NCBI GenBank assembly: GCA_022457155.1 | Contig: JAJGOT010000021.1 | Span: 2,721,001-2,785,000, forward strand | Source of the DNA: Cladopsammia gracilis | Lineage: Eukaryota; Cnidaria; Anthozoa; Scleractinia; Dendrophylliidae | Direction: 5' to 3' | Length of the DNA stretch: 64,000 bases | In this document: piece after piece, positions 20,936 through 32,800 of the stretch | How the letters are laid out: the number at the start of each line of letters is the position of its first letter | How positions within the stretch are numbered: position 1 is the stretch's first letter | Notes under the pieces: model-generated | Told to the model about the DNA's origin: nothing | The model's input: only the letters and a program-made list of their open reading frames with translations | Database searches by the model: none | Program-made: the position numbers and the translations under genes

Positions 20936-21159
20936 ATGTCTGACAACAAGCTCGTGAAATCAATTACTGATGCCGCCGTAATCACTGGCCTTGTGTCGCC
21001 GGCATTGGATGGATCGCTAAAAAAGTCGTCAAAGAGAATTTCACAGCTGACCCCAGCTCGAATGTCATGAACTACGCAAAGTTCACAGCTGTCATGGCTG
21101 GCAGCATTGCACTGAAGAAATGTCTTGAGGACCAGAAAATCCTTCCAGCCTCGATGTAA
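20936..21159 (+). pseudogene. Small Polinton protein, frameshifted
   Basis: The gene is about 75 codons. It starts MSDNKLVKSITDAAVITGL, changes frame near 20995, and continues as a short hydrophobic helix with a C-terminal LEDQKILPASM. It lies in a row of small same-strand genes, each with its own TATA motif. Function unknown. Confidence 0.5.
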
Positions 21160-21171
21160 ATGCAAAACATT

Positions 21172-21185
21172 ATATATACACAACA
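21172..21185 (+). promoter_or_regulatory. TATA-ATG promoter motif
   Basis: TATATATACACAAC precedes ATG 21186. Confidence 0.6.
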
Positions 21186-21613
21186 ATGGCCTCAATCGCT
21201 ATAATGGTTGGTGGAGCAGTTCTCAATGCTGCCGCTTTCACTGGAGGTAATTATCTAGCAAAATATTTGTCTGGTGATAGCGGTCAAGCCGCCCTGGAAG
21301 AGAAGAAAAGGCACGACAAGGCCGTTGAAGCCTATCAGGCAGCTTATGCTAAGTATCAGAAAGACCGCACAAAGCTCCTCGACTGGATTGCGACCAATGA
21401 TCGGATCAAAGATCAAGCAAAAAAAAATTCTCAGACACCGACCAAGCGCTGGTGCTTTACAATCAAACCTACAGGGATCAACAAATAACCCTTCCCAAAG
21501 AGCCCGAGTTCTCTGACTTCTATCAGCCCAGTAAACAGCAGAAGCAAGGCGAGCTCTTGTTTATTGGCACGGGTGCGCTTGCGCTTGGGTATGCAGCCTT
21601 TCGATTTCTTTAA
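21186..21613 (+). pseudogene. Small membrane protein, frameshifted
   Basis: The N-terminal hydrophobic segment (IAIMVGGAVLNAAAFTGG) is followed by a charged helix with many Lys/Asp residues. A frame change in the A run near 21425 precedes the rest of the helical region and a C-terminal membrane helix (FIGTGALALGYAAFRFL). Function unknown; possibly a virion membrane or scaffold component. Confidence 0.5.
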
Positions 21614-21626
21614 ACCCTAGATATAA

Positions 21627-22629
21627 ATGATGGATGCCAAACTCTCAAAGATCAACTTCAGTCCGAAAGGTTATTGGAGAGGCATTGCCGCTGTGAAAAA
21701 GCTAGCTGCAGCAGCTAAGGTATGTGGCAAAAAACCTAAGATGTGGCAAAAAAGTGGCTCGTCAAACAAGCCCTTTGGCAGATTTACCTCCCAGCTCCAC
21801 GCTACATCCCTCGACCAAAGTTTGATGTCTTCTCGCCCAATGCGGTGCATCAAGCAGACTTTTTTTGCCACCCGACAAACTTCCTCGTGGGAGAGAGGTT
21901 TACAAATACGCTTTGACGGTTGTCGATGTGGCTAGCCGTTTCAAAGCAGCAGAGCCCTTGACATCGAAAGAGTCTGATGAAGTTGCGAAAGCCTTTCAAA
22001 AGATTTACAGGCACGGGCCTTTGAAATGGCCAGAGTTGTTGCAGGTTGACCCTGGACGCGAGTTTATGGGTGCTGTGACAAAGGCTCTGAGTGATAACAA
22101 AACTGCTATTCGTCGTGGACGTGTTGATATCCACAGAGACTAAGCAATAGTTGAAAGATTCAACCGAACCCTGGCTGAACGTTTGTTTGGTCACCAGTAT
22201 GCGGTTGAAATGCGCCTTCCCTCCGGTCAGAGATCGACTGAATGGGTTAAAAGGCTACCTGAAGTTGTTTCTGCTTTAAACAATGAAGTCACCAGACTCA
22301 CTGGCAAGAAGCCTGTAGAAGCAATCAAAGAGAAAACCGTTTCTGCAAAACCCTCTACCCCCTATTCTAGAGCAGTGGGAGATAATGAGAAAAAGCTCCC
22401 TCCACGGGTAAATTTGAGATATTTATACCAGCCTGGTGAGCTGGAAGGTGGGAGTAGGCGAGCTACGGATCCAATCTGGTCTTTAAAGGTCTACAACATT
22501 GAAAGGGTTGTTACCAAACCAAATGAACCTGTCGTGTATTACCTTTACGATGGGCCCAAGAGGGGCTTCGAACGTGAGGAGCTTATGGTTGTGCCGGATG
22601 GTACTCAGTTGCCTCCGATATCTTTGTGA
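21627..22629 (+). pseudogene. rve-family integrase (Polinton)
   Basis: The DDE triad is visible: D in VHQAD near 21845-21865, D in LLQVDPGREFMG (about 22043) and E in IVERFNRTLAERLF (about 22150). The C-terminal domain (VYNIERVVTKPNE, then GFEREELMVVP) is the Polinton type. It would join element ends to the target, giving 6-bp duplications. It is broken by a near-duplicated ATGTGGCAAAAAA block around 21720-21755, a frame change near 21870 and an in-frame TAA at 22141-22143. A TATA motif (GATATAA) precedes the ATG. The 3' end overlaps the convergent PolB by 25 bp. Confidence 0.82.
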
Positions 22630-25600
22630 CCATATGCTAGCGTGTGAACGCCGTCCTCCTTAATCCAACGCTTTGAGTCAAACGGTGAGAGAGTTGTCGT
22701 GTTTAGATGCACACCGTAGATTTTGTGGCCCTCACTTTGAAGCATGTCCATCCCGTGTTTGAAGGCCTCCTTGTTAAAGAGGGCGTCCTTATAGTTCTGG
22801 TGGTTGATTTCCTTCTTTGTTACTACCTTAGTCGTGCCCTTTGCTTTCTTAATGTTTTTCTCATTGCCCAACAAGATTGAGTACATCTTAGAGCGCAAGC
22901 ATAAAACCTCAGAGATTGGCTTGCCGGCGCACTCATCCTTCATCTTGCCAATAACCTTCTTTTTTAGCTGGCGGTGAAAAAAGTAGTCTTTCGGGTAGTC
23001 GCTTGTGTCGTAGAGTTCATCCAGATGATTATCCATGTCCTTGTAGACATCCTCTGTCTTGATCTCTAGAAGCAGGCTGTCTGTGTCTGTATAGAGTAGA
23101 TCACATCGCGAGCCGTACTTAAACTTGACGTGCTTATAGTAGAAGTCGTACATCAGAGTCTTGGAAAGATCAAGCATACATATTCCGGTGTAGACTGGGC
23201 GTTTGAGTAAGATTTTATCCTTGTGCATCTGGATCCCAGCTAGGTTTTCACCAAAGACTGATGCTCTGGCAAACAAAGGGCTTGAGATAAGCTTTCTCAA
23301 CTTGTCTGTCTCATTCGCGCGAACAAGCCTCATATCAATGCGTTTTCTGAGATTCTCCATGGTCTTGTCAAAGACAGAGTTGTTCATCAGCTTACAAAAA
23401 AGTTATTTTCAAAGTCTGATGTTGCCTTCTTTCTTAACTCTGTGTTCAGCCTTATGTACGGCTCCATCCAATCCTTCTGCTCGAATTTAAGGGTTTTATA
23501 AATCTTCTTCAACTTCATTCCTAGATCGAGATAAAGCTGAAGATTCCTGTAGTGCAGAACATATCTGGTTTTGTCCTTTAGGGTTAGGAGCAACTTCTCT
23601 GTCTTATCCTCTGCCTGCCCCTCTATCAACGCCCTTTGATAAGGAGACATCCACGACTTTTCGACTTCATGCTTTTCTGGTGCTAGAGGGTAGGCGTTGT
23701 GTTCATCGTGCAACTCCTCGGGATATTCTAGATCATCCTCGAGAATATAGCCAATCTTTCTAGTTGGAGACCACTTCCTGATTTGGTGCTGTATTGGATA
23801 CACTCTACACCATTGAAAATTACCAACTGGGAGGGGTTGACTCATAGCCCAACCGTAAAGATTGTTTGCATCGAAGTACATGATGTAACTGGTTTCTTGT
23901 TCTGGGTTGTGATCATCAAGAAAATGGTTGTTCGCCTTGCAGAAGCGTCTGCTCTCCATTGAAATACCGTCACGTATGCCCTTTTCAGCCAAACGGTGCA
24001 TGTTTATGTCTGTAAGCAGTTCTAGGTTGATTCCTGTGTATTTTAAAAGAGCGTCCCAGCTGAGGCCAGGGCTTGTATAGTAATGCACCAGGTCAAGGTT
24101 GTAGTGCTTGAAGCATGTTTTTCTGAAGTTTTCGAAAACATCAGCCAGAAGTAATACGCCCGTCTCTAGATAAAGATCATGATATTCACCGAGGTTTTTA
24201 CATTCAAACACTTTCCACACTTCCTGCGCATGAATATAGTCTTCATCGCTAATGTGTTCCTTTTTTAGCTCGCTATAGAACGCGTCCTTCTCTGGGAGTG
24301 ACTCCTCCTCAAACCGTTCCCAAGAGTCCATGTACTCGTATGGATAGGTCCCTTTTTGTAGAAGGAGCTTGAGTTTATTGGGATCCTTTACATGATTTCC
24401 CCTGATTGTGAAGGACTCTGGTTTGTTTGATTTGACCAGATTGTCGAGGCTCGACTGCATGAACTGTAACCTGTCGATAAACCTCAAGTTGTCTAGGGAG
24501 AAAGATACGTATTTCTCCATATTTGTTGGGATGCACTTCAGATCAGATTGTACTTCAGCTATACCGCTCATGATATGATGTGCGTCATAACCTTTCAAGT
24601 TGTGAAAGACAACAGGAATTGTCACATTTTCTGGATTTATTCTGAAGTGATTTATATTGCATGCTTTGTGAGCAGCGCCTCCATACCTACCTGTTATGTG
24701 GCAGTGCAGGTCTCTAACAGCGTCTCTCATAAAATATTGTACAAGAGAATACCCGCAGAAGAGACAATCAACCTGCTCAAAGATGGGCTTTGTTGTTTGT
24801 ATACTTCTGTTTCTTGGACCAACAAATGGAAACTTTTAAGTTTTGTGATGAACCAGACCCGAGTATATTCCCGTGTTCGGATCGTAGACTTCGATGGAGT
24901 CGTTGAAGTACTCTTTGTAGAGGCATTCATCACAAATACTACAGTAATTTGTGCTGTTGAAATCTGCCCAGTCTTCTCTTGTCATAGAAATGGGCTTCTT
25001 GTTATGAAGTTCGTCTCTTATCTCCCTCTCCAACAATTGTATGTAGTACAGAAACCACTTCACCGTGTCCTCACCTCTGTATAAATATGGTCCCTTTGTT
25101 TTGCCATCAGAGCGAACAGCCATCATACAGAACCCACATGGTGTGTGTATTGCTGTTTTGGTTGTGCTGCTTTCTTTTGGGTCTGGCTTACAAGTGTCGA
25201 TTTTTCTGACGAGACTTTCAAAGTCCGCGTAGATGATGTAAGGATTTTTCATATGGTTCTGATAGTTCTCGAAACACAGGATGTTTTCGCCCTCTTCTGG
25301 CATTTCGACTCGAACTGGTCTACCTTTGATACCTCTGCAGTAAAGCTGATGATCATCGAGAACATGTTGCGATGAAAACCCTTGGAGGCATCTGTCGCAG
25401 AAATAAATCCTATGACCCGCCTCATAATTGCTATGAAGAAGTCTGCTTAAGCTTTTTATATAGTAGTAGTGTGTGTTATTTTTATTATTTATCAGCATTA
25501 AGTTTATTCTTCTTATATTCGGGTCTTCTACCTCACTAATTCTAAGGATTTTTGTTTATCGTTTTGCCAACCAAAAACATTTATTGCAAGTCTATTACGT

Positions 25601-26257
25601 TTTTCAACTTCAGAGATTTGATTTAATGGTGTCGGGAAAGAGATCCCAGTAAGTCTAAGCCATCTTCTGCCGGGTATTTGCTTGGTCTGTCTGAATGCCT
25701 CGTATCTTGAGTAGGAAATAACGCAGCTCGCAAAGCCCATTGTAAACAAGCATTATCTTTATTTTTTTATGTTTATAATAGCTTGTTTTGCTTTAAGCTT
25801 TGTAGGAAGAGGGATATAAGAACCGCCTCTAATAGCTTTATATCTTGCGAAATCAAGATAAACATTATCTACTCTATCGATAACCCAACCTGATCCCATG
25901 TTTACCCATCTGGCTACTTCTTCCTTATTTGAATTGATAACACCTTCTATTTGCCCGGCAACTGCTGCTTGATAAAAGTGTGTTATTATAAGTAGCGGGT
26001 TCTCTAAAATAATGTGTGATTCTTTCTGTTCCGTTGGCTCCTTCCTTTGAGAAGTGAACTAAGAATGAAAAATTCACTTTGACTGGACCAAGGCCTGTAA
26101 TCCCTCTAACTATAGTTCGCACTATAGTGGGTTTGTTCTCTTGATAAAACAAATCGAGATCCTTTATTGGATAATCCACCGGTACAGTCATTTTATAACT
26201 GTGTAACCAGTCACGATAACCCTGATTTCTACGAATAAACTGAAGTGGTGCATCCAT
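22605..26257 (-). pseudogene. Protein-primed family-B DNA polymerase (Polinton PolB)
   Basis: The start at 26257 is chosen because the TIR promoter ends there, exactly as at the left end. Order of domains: N-terminal region (KEEVARWVNMGSGWVIDRVD near 25900-25840), Cys-rich zinc motif (FCDRCLQGF), ExoI (YIIYADFESL), ExoII (FHNLKGYDAHH), motif A (DANNLYGWAMSQP), motif B (NNSVFDKTMEN, where Asp replaces the usual Gly) and motif C (YTDTDSL). Breaks: near 25990, 25745, 25555, between 24836 and 24733, and in a T run near 23395. The gene is about 1200 codons, normal for Polintons. It would copy the element using a terminal protein primer. Confidence 0.88.
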
Positions 26258-27033
26258 TGTGGGATATATACAAGGGTTATATATTTTCTTCAATTGGTAA
26301 TACCCAACCACCTGTACCATCCCAGGAGGCTTTTATTCATGTCCTCCAACCCTTATTTGAGGTGGGTCCGTAAAAAATGGTAATACCCAAGTGCACTATG
26401 TAGTAGTAGGAGTGGGTGCATCCGGCCTCACCTCAAATAGGGGTTAGATGACATGAATAAATTGTTTCACTGACCATTAGTGTTTCCTTTTATTTATTCG
26501 TTAATTGACATTTGATTTAGTAATTAACAGCGTGATTGACAGTCAATAGCGTAACCGCTAAGAAAAATTGACCTTTGAGTTCAAATGACACGTTTTTTCT
26601 ATGTACACGGGCTAAGAGAGCAATCAGGTTTTTTTACCTCGCTAACCTGTAGTTTTGTCCTGTTTTGCTGACCCGGTTTGCTGACCTGTTTCCACGTTTG
26701 CTGGAATATTTTGACTGGATAACGCCACAGAAGTGAGTAATGTTTCGTAACCGGTTGGATTTTGAGTATTGTAATTTTATATTCCTCGCATGCAATTTTC
26801 ATGAATCGCTCGCTGTTAGAATTCTCAAAAATTAGATATTGTCTCTTACAGATCGAATAAAACTAAAAGACTAAAGATTATACGATTCCGTGTCCAGTCA
26901 ATTATTCAAGAACCATTTTCCCCGGACCATAAATGCCTCCTACCATGGGACACTCCGAGCCCACAGACCGACTGAAAGGAGGTCTGTGGGCTCGGAGGTG
27001 GGGTGGGGCCGGATCACCCACTCCTACTACTAC
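26258..27033. repeat. Polinton right terminal inverted repeat (split)
   Basis: The inner part (26258-26462) is the reverse complement of 10893-11096. The outer part (26930-27033) has one hairpin unit and ends CCTACTACTAC. A 467-bp solo LTR separates them. The TATA promoter for PolB lies at 26258-26273. Confidence 0.85.
26463..26929. mobile_element. Solo LTR inserted in Polinton TIR
   Basis: It starts TGTTTCACTG and ends CCCGGACCA, with the TG...CA ends of an LTR. It is flanked by TAAAT at 26458-26462 and 26930-26934, a 5-bp duplication. An AATAAA signal lies at about 26857. The uninterrupted left TIR (GGCATTTATTCATGTC) is the empty site. The size fits a Gypsy or BEL LTR; orientation is plus if the AATAAA is the real polyadenylation signal. 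Confidence 0.8.
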
Positions 27034-27039
27034 TCAAGT

Positions 27040-27533
27040 ATTCAAATTTCTTTTTCTGAGTCCTAACTTGTCTCGGCTCTGTGCGAACAAACATGGTGAC
27101 TACTCCCGTTTTGGTGTTTCTGTGTTCTGGATGTTCTCATTCCCACAATAACAAACTCAATTTTATTTATTACACTGGTTCTAGATCGGATAGGAAAGTG
27201 ATATTAAGGTATTGCAAAGTGTGCAAATAGCACGACGGTTGCAATCGAGGCGGGCGATAAGGAATAAAAGAATTGTTTACAGAAAAGTTTATGGTAAAAA
27301 TACTTAAAATTCAAAACGATAAAATAGAAAGAGAAAGAAAAAATAGATGAAATAAATAAATAAATGAAAAATAAGTAAATAAATAGTCGAGAGATAAGAG
27401 GGCGTTCCTGAAAGCACATTTAATAAAAAATGTAACTGGTCAAAATAGCTATTTACATGTAGCTGCAAGAAAACGACAGAAACAAAAAAAACGACTTGAA
27501 TGTACGCTCACCTTGGATTGTTATTGGCTGTTG
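27040..27533. other. Spacer between Polinton and trinucleotide array
   Basis: AT-rich sequence with an (AAAT)n-like stretch near 27340-27390. No gene. Confidence 0.5.
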
Positions 27534-27672
27534 CGTAGTAGCAGCAGCAGTAGTAGCAGCAGTAGTAGTAGTAGTAGTAGCAGCAGTAGTAGTAGTAGTA
27601 GTTCTAGTAGCAGCAGCAGTAGTAGTAGTAGTTAGTTATAGCAGTAGTAGCAGCAGTAGTAGTAGTAGTAGT

Positions 27673-27731
<59 letters not shown>

Positions 27732-27753
27732 CGGCAGCAGTAGTAGCAGCAGC

Positions 27754-27834
<81 letters not shown>

Positions 27835-27858
27835 GGTGGTGGCGGCGGCAGCAGCAGC

Positions 27859-27911
<53 letters not shown>

Positions 27912-27936
27912 CGGCAGCAGTAGTAGCAGCAGCAGC

Positions 27937-27974
<38 letters not shown>

Positions 27975-27999
27975 CGGCAGTAGTAGTAGTAGCAGCAGC

Positions 28000-28073
<74 letters not shown>

Positions 28074-28098
28074 GTAGTAGCAGTAGTTGCAGTAGTAG
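27534..28098. repeat. (AGT/AGC)n trinucleotide array
   Basis: About 565 bp of TAG-type triplets with interspersed AGC and a GGT/GGC block near 27826-27848. The long Ser-only and Val-only frames across it are translation artefacts. Confidence 0.95.
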
Positions 28099-28495
28099 AC
28101 CTTTCTTTATTTTGACGTAATAAATTTTAGACTAAAGCTACCAAGCTTGTGGGGTCGTGTGAATAAACTAGAGGTAAAGATGTAAAAGTTAGCGCTAAAA
28201 AATAAAATATAAAAATGTATTGCTAATGTTTACAATTAAAACTGACAATCAAGTTTACTTATTAAATTACGAATTCGGTTTGTCTGTAGTGCGTGGTTTA
28301 GGCAGAAACAATATTAAATTCGGGGGTGGAAGCGGAATAATTCGATCTCTCTTATTCATTATTCCTTTAATTTTTTTCTAAGTTTTTTAAATTTTGCTCG
28401 ATATTCATTATTCCGCATTCGAGCTTGTTGGGCAGCTTCTAACCTGCAATGCTTGTGAAATAGAAAATATTCACTTCCTTTAAAATATGATTTAA
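28099..28495. other. Spacer with ATTCATTATTC-type repeat
   Basis: 28316-28435 carries GGGGGTGGAAGCGGAATAAT and ATTCATTATTCC blocks, also found at 38340-38500 and 54880-55020. No gene. Confidence 0.5.
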
Positions 28496-28571
28496 GGTGG
28501 CTCCGTTGTTATTTCGGGCGCACTCGTCTATGACAAACTTTGTCTCATAACTTTTCCGGCTCTACAGCGAT

Positions 28572-28996
28572 TGTAGGCTTAAAACATTGTCATCCCAGTA
28601 CCGTGACGCTAAGAATTCTGGGATGTGTCACACCACGCGGTGGAATTGTGAAAGTTCAGAGTTCTCTTCGATTCAGCAGGAATTGCTCGTACGGATGTTT
28701 TGTTTTCTACCAGTTTTCTACTCATGTGAAAATAACCTGTAAGTCTATTTTGTTTTTCATTTTGTCGTAAAAGCTTTATTTGTTTGTTAAGAATTGTAAC
28801 CCGAAATAATGTTCGTTTTCAGTTGAACCGCTTCAAGAAGCTTCGAATTACCAAGCGTGTTCAAATCAAGTTTCCATGTGTTCATGGCTCACAGTTCAGT
28901 AAGAATTGTCTCCGATTTCATACGTTTGAGAAGTCCTGATTAAACAACCGTTTGCAGTTACAGTATCATTGTTGTCAAGCGTGTTCAAGTTTTAAA
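28572..28996. mobile_element. 425-bp insertion in left foldback arm
   Basis: TCTACAGCGAT occurs at 28561-28571 and again at 28997-29007. The right arm has a single TCTAAAGCGAT, which is the empty site. An 11-bp duplication suggests a retroposed insertion. I see no family match and no coding capacity. Confidence 0.6.
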
Positions 28997-29836
28997 TCTA
29001 CAGCGATGCTTTTAAAACTTTGCGAAAACTTACAGCTATTATTTAGCAATAATGTGATAGAATTCGATTTTCATGGCACAAAATATATTTAGTGATAATC
29101 GGGCTTGAATGAACCCCACTTTTTTTAACAAAATCGCACCCTGTGAAAAATTTTGCTGTTATATTTTTCTTAAATTTCTTGAATCAGCTTACATTGACTT
29201 AATACATACCCTTACCAAGTTTCAGCAAAATCGTTGGAGCAGAAATGCGGAAGAATTAACGCCATCAAAATTTAGCCCTAAAATTCTCTTAAAATTTTAA
29301 ATACTTCATGCTTTTTGGCAAAACAATCTACGAACCCAAATTTCTGGGAGAAGCCCTCCCAATGCTTGCTATCTGAACTATAAGCCGATTGCAAATCGTG
29401 CGAACCATTAAAAAGTATTCACTAGTTCTGTAAATATCATAAAATGCTCCAAAACCTGCTCAAATCTCCAATGCTGCGTTTTCCGTCATTATCCGGAAAT
29501 TATCCTGCAGTTGGGTGTCAAACTCCTTCCACATGAATTTCAAGGTACTGCAATACTTTTACATCGATTGTTTTTTGCTTAGAAGGGCTTGCAATTGGAG
29601 AAATCGTTGTTGGGATTATAAGCTACTCCGCATCTGAGCTCTGGCGAAGCTGACAAGTTTTTTTTTTTTTTTTTTGTATTTTATTACTTTTTACGTTTTT
29701 ACACAAAAAGGTACATTTTGAGACACAGGATACAAACTAGGTAATTACAAAACACACGTACATACAATAAAAAGAAAATGAAATAAATAAATAAATAAAT
29801 AAAATAAAATAAATAAATAAGAAAGGATAGATTTAA

Positions 29837-32800
29837 TTATTTGTATCGTAAAGGTAAGAATCTCTCCCACTTATTGTAGTGGCTTAAAAGCTTATCGTTT
29901 GCTCTTGCAATCTGTTCTTCAATTTTAATAATATATTTGAGTTTGGCTATCAGCAATGGAATATTAGGAATAAAGGCGTTACACCTACATTGGTAAATAA
30001 GTTGTTTCCCTAATAAAATGACATGATTTATTAACACAATTTCTTTGTTATTGTTCCAATATCCAAACATAATATCTGTTTCACTAAAGTGTTCAATAGA
30101 GGGTTCAAGAATTGTATTGAGCCAATTAATTACTGATAGCCAAAAGTCTCTGACATAAGTACAGCGGTATAGTAAATGCTCGAGGGATTCGTCGTTCTCC
30201 TTACAAAAATTGCACAGCGGGGTTTCTACCAGCTTCATTTTTAATAATATTTTATTAGTATAAAGTATTCGATTAAGGATTTTATACTGAAACTCTCTAG
30301 TTTTACAATCAATTGTTGTCTTGTAAGGGCGTGTATATATTTCGTTCCATTTAAAATCAAAATTTTGGTATAGTTCTTGAAATTTAATTTGCGCCGTTGG
30401 TTTGAGAGCTATAGTGTCAACTTTATCCCAATAAGCTTTCTTTGATACCAATTTTTTTGAAGTGCCTGGGTTTAAGGGAGATCCATTTGGTGGTGTATTT
30501 AAAACGTTCTCCATATTGCGACAACGTAACGTACGTTTCCAGTGTGCTGGTAAGGCGTTATACATTCTTCCTAAAAGAAAATAGTCTGAGGCGCTTAGTG
30601 CAGGATAGCGGTTTTTTAGATGGTCCCATTTGCATAAATTTCCACTGTTTTGTATTATGTCAGCAATTTTTATAATTCCAATTTTAACTAGCTTGTCATT
30701 GTAAACCGATTTGCCACCAATACAAATGTGCTGATTGTTCCAAAGTATTTCTGAGAGAAGTTCAGATCTAGAGGTAGGTGAGGATTGCAAGCAATGACTT
30801 CTCCAGGCTCTAATACATTCATCAAAGAAAACGGGAAGTTTGATGGGTAATTTGTTAACATTAAAGTTACATTGAAATAAAAAAGAGGCTCCGACCTTGC
30901 TAAGATGGTAGTTTAGAATCGTCTTCCAAACATTCACATTTTCTTCGTCTAAAAATCTATCAATGTATCTTATTCTTTGGGTTTCAATTAAGGATTCAAG
31001 GTGGGGAGCCTTGAGACCTCCATTCTCATAACTGTTAATAAGTGCTAATCTTTTAATTTTATCTTTACCGTTCCAAATAAAATTATAAATGAGGCTATTA
31101 ATTTCTTTGATGGTTTCTTTATCGATGTGACTAAGAGAAGCTCTGTACATTACTTTTGGAATTGCAAACGTTTTTATAATTTGGATTCGACCGTATAGAG
31201 TAAGTTTTCTCCAATTCCACGCCGCAAGGATTTTTTTGGTATCTTTAATTATCTTATCGAAGTTACATTCCTTCCTCTTTTTAATGTTGTATGTGAAATT
31301 AATACCTAGAATTTTAACTGGTTTCTTACTTAAATTTAGATCGGGAAGAGAGTCTATGGAGTTCTTTTTACTGCCGAGCCACAGGAATTCTGTTTTTGTT
31401 TTATTCAGCTTTAGTCCTGAATATGCAGAAAAACTATTCAGAATACTCTGTAAATTAATATACGATAATTTGTCTTTCAGAAAACAAGTTAAGTCGTCAG
31501 CAAAGGCACAAAGTTTAAATTCTTCATTATTGATTTTTATGCCTGAAATGCTCGAATCATCACGAATACGGATTAACAAAATTTCAGGTGCAATAATAAA
31601 TAAATAAGCGGATAGTGGGTCGCCCTGTCTGACACCTCTTTTGATGAAAAAATAATTTGACGCGTAGCTATTATTCATTATGCAGCTACATGCATTGTTA
31701 TAAGGTGTTTTTATCCAATTAATAAATGAGGGTCCAAAGTTGAAACTTTCTAAGGCTTTAAACAGGAAGTTCCAATTTAAAGAGTCGAAAGCCTTTTCGA
31801 AGTCTAGAGCAACTAACAGACCAGGAAGTTTCTCACTCTCTGTAAACTCCAAGATCTCATTTATGTTTCTTACAGCATCTGATATAGACCTCCTTTAACA
31901 AAAGCATGTTGGTTACTGTGAATAATATCTGGTAGAACTTTTTGTAAGCGTTTAGTTAAGACCTTTGATGCAATTTTTGCGTCTACGTTTAGAAGCGAAA
32001 TCGGACGCCAGTTTGGAATGTAACGTTTATCTTTGTCTTTTTTCTCGATTAAGGTAATATTTGCTTGTTTTTGGGAGGTGGATAGTTCGCCGTGAATATA
32101 AGAATAATTTAAAGTTTCAACAAGTTGTTTTCCGATCAGTGGCCAGAAGGTTTTGTAAAATTCTGCAGTTAATCCATCACTCCCAGGAGATTTATTATTA
32201 TCGCATTCTTTAACTGCATTATAGCATTCATTGAAGGTCAACTGACCCTCGCATAAAATACTTGACTCTTCTGATAGTACAGGTATAGGTGTTTTCAATA
32301 CAAAGTCTTGTGTTGTATCCTGGTCTGTCATGTTATTACAGTCACTGTACAAGTCGGAGTAGAAAGACTCCAGCTCGGTTAAGATTATTTTGGGATCGGT
32401 TATTTCGCTATTTGTCTCAACTATCAGTTTTCTTACGCAAGATTTATTCTTTTTTCGAGTCTCTAAATTTAGGAAGTATTTATTGTTTTTCTCCCCTTTT
32501 TCGTACCAATTTGCTCGAGATCTTATGATTGCACCTTTAGTTTTATGATCAATTATCTCTTCGTATTCAGTTTTTAGAATCAGTAACTCTGATAAGGTTG
32601 CTTCTGACGGATTGCTGTCACAGCTTATTTCGGCTTCTTTAAGTTTGTTTTCGACAGAATTGATTTTTTGTCGTCGCTCCTTTGCTATTTGCTTCGAGTA
32701 CTTGATCGTCGTTTGACGTATTCGGTATTTAACCAAATCCCATAAAACTCTTTTGTCCTCTACCTCTGAAAATTCTTTTAGCCAAATCGGATAGTTATCG

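Larger units (their letters stand above)
10686..27033. mobile_element. Degenerate Polinton/Maverick (adintovirus-like) element
   Basis: The element is flanked by TCAAGT at 10680-10685 and 27034-27039, the 6-bp duplication expected for Polintons. Both ends share inverted sequence beginning AGTAGNAGGAGTGGGTG. Inside are the Polinton hallmarks: rve integrase, a PolB near one end, virion-protein genes and a VLTF3-like factor. The length of 16.3 kb, less a 0.47-kb solo LTR, is normal for the group. No packaging ATPase or adenain-like protease is visible, and most genes carry breaks, so the copy is a fossil that cannot make virions. Confidence 0.88.

Noticed and set aside
10686..27033. Active adenovirus or giant-virus contamination
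   Set aside because: Target duplication, a nested solo LTR and multiple broken genes show an old chromosomal insertion, not free virus.
27496..28120. Long poly-Ser and poly-Val frames
   Set aside because: Artefacts of the AGT/AGC trinucleotide array. The same applies to 59963-60377, apart from the real LRR exon at its end.
31236..31607. Plus-strand frames inside the LINE
   Set aside because: Antisense shadows of ORF2. The minus-strand RT motifs explain the openness.
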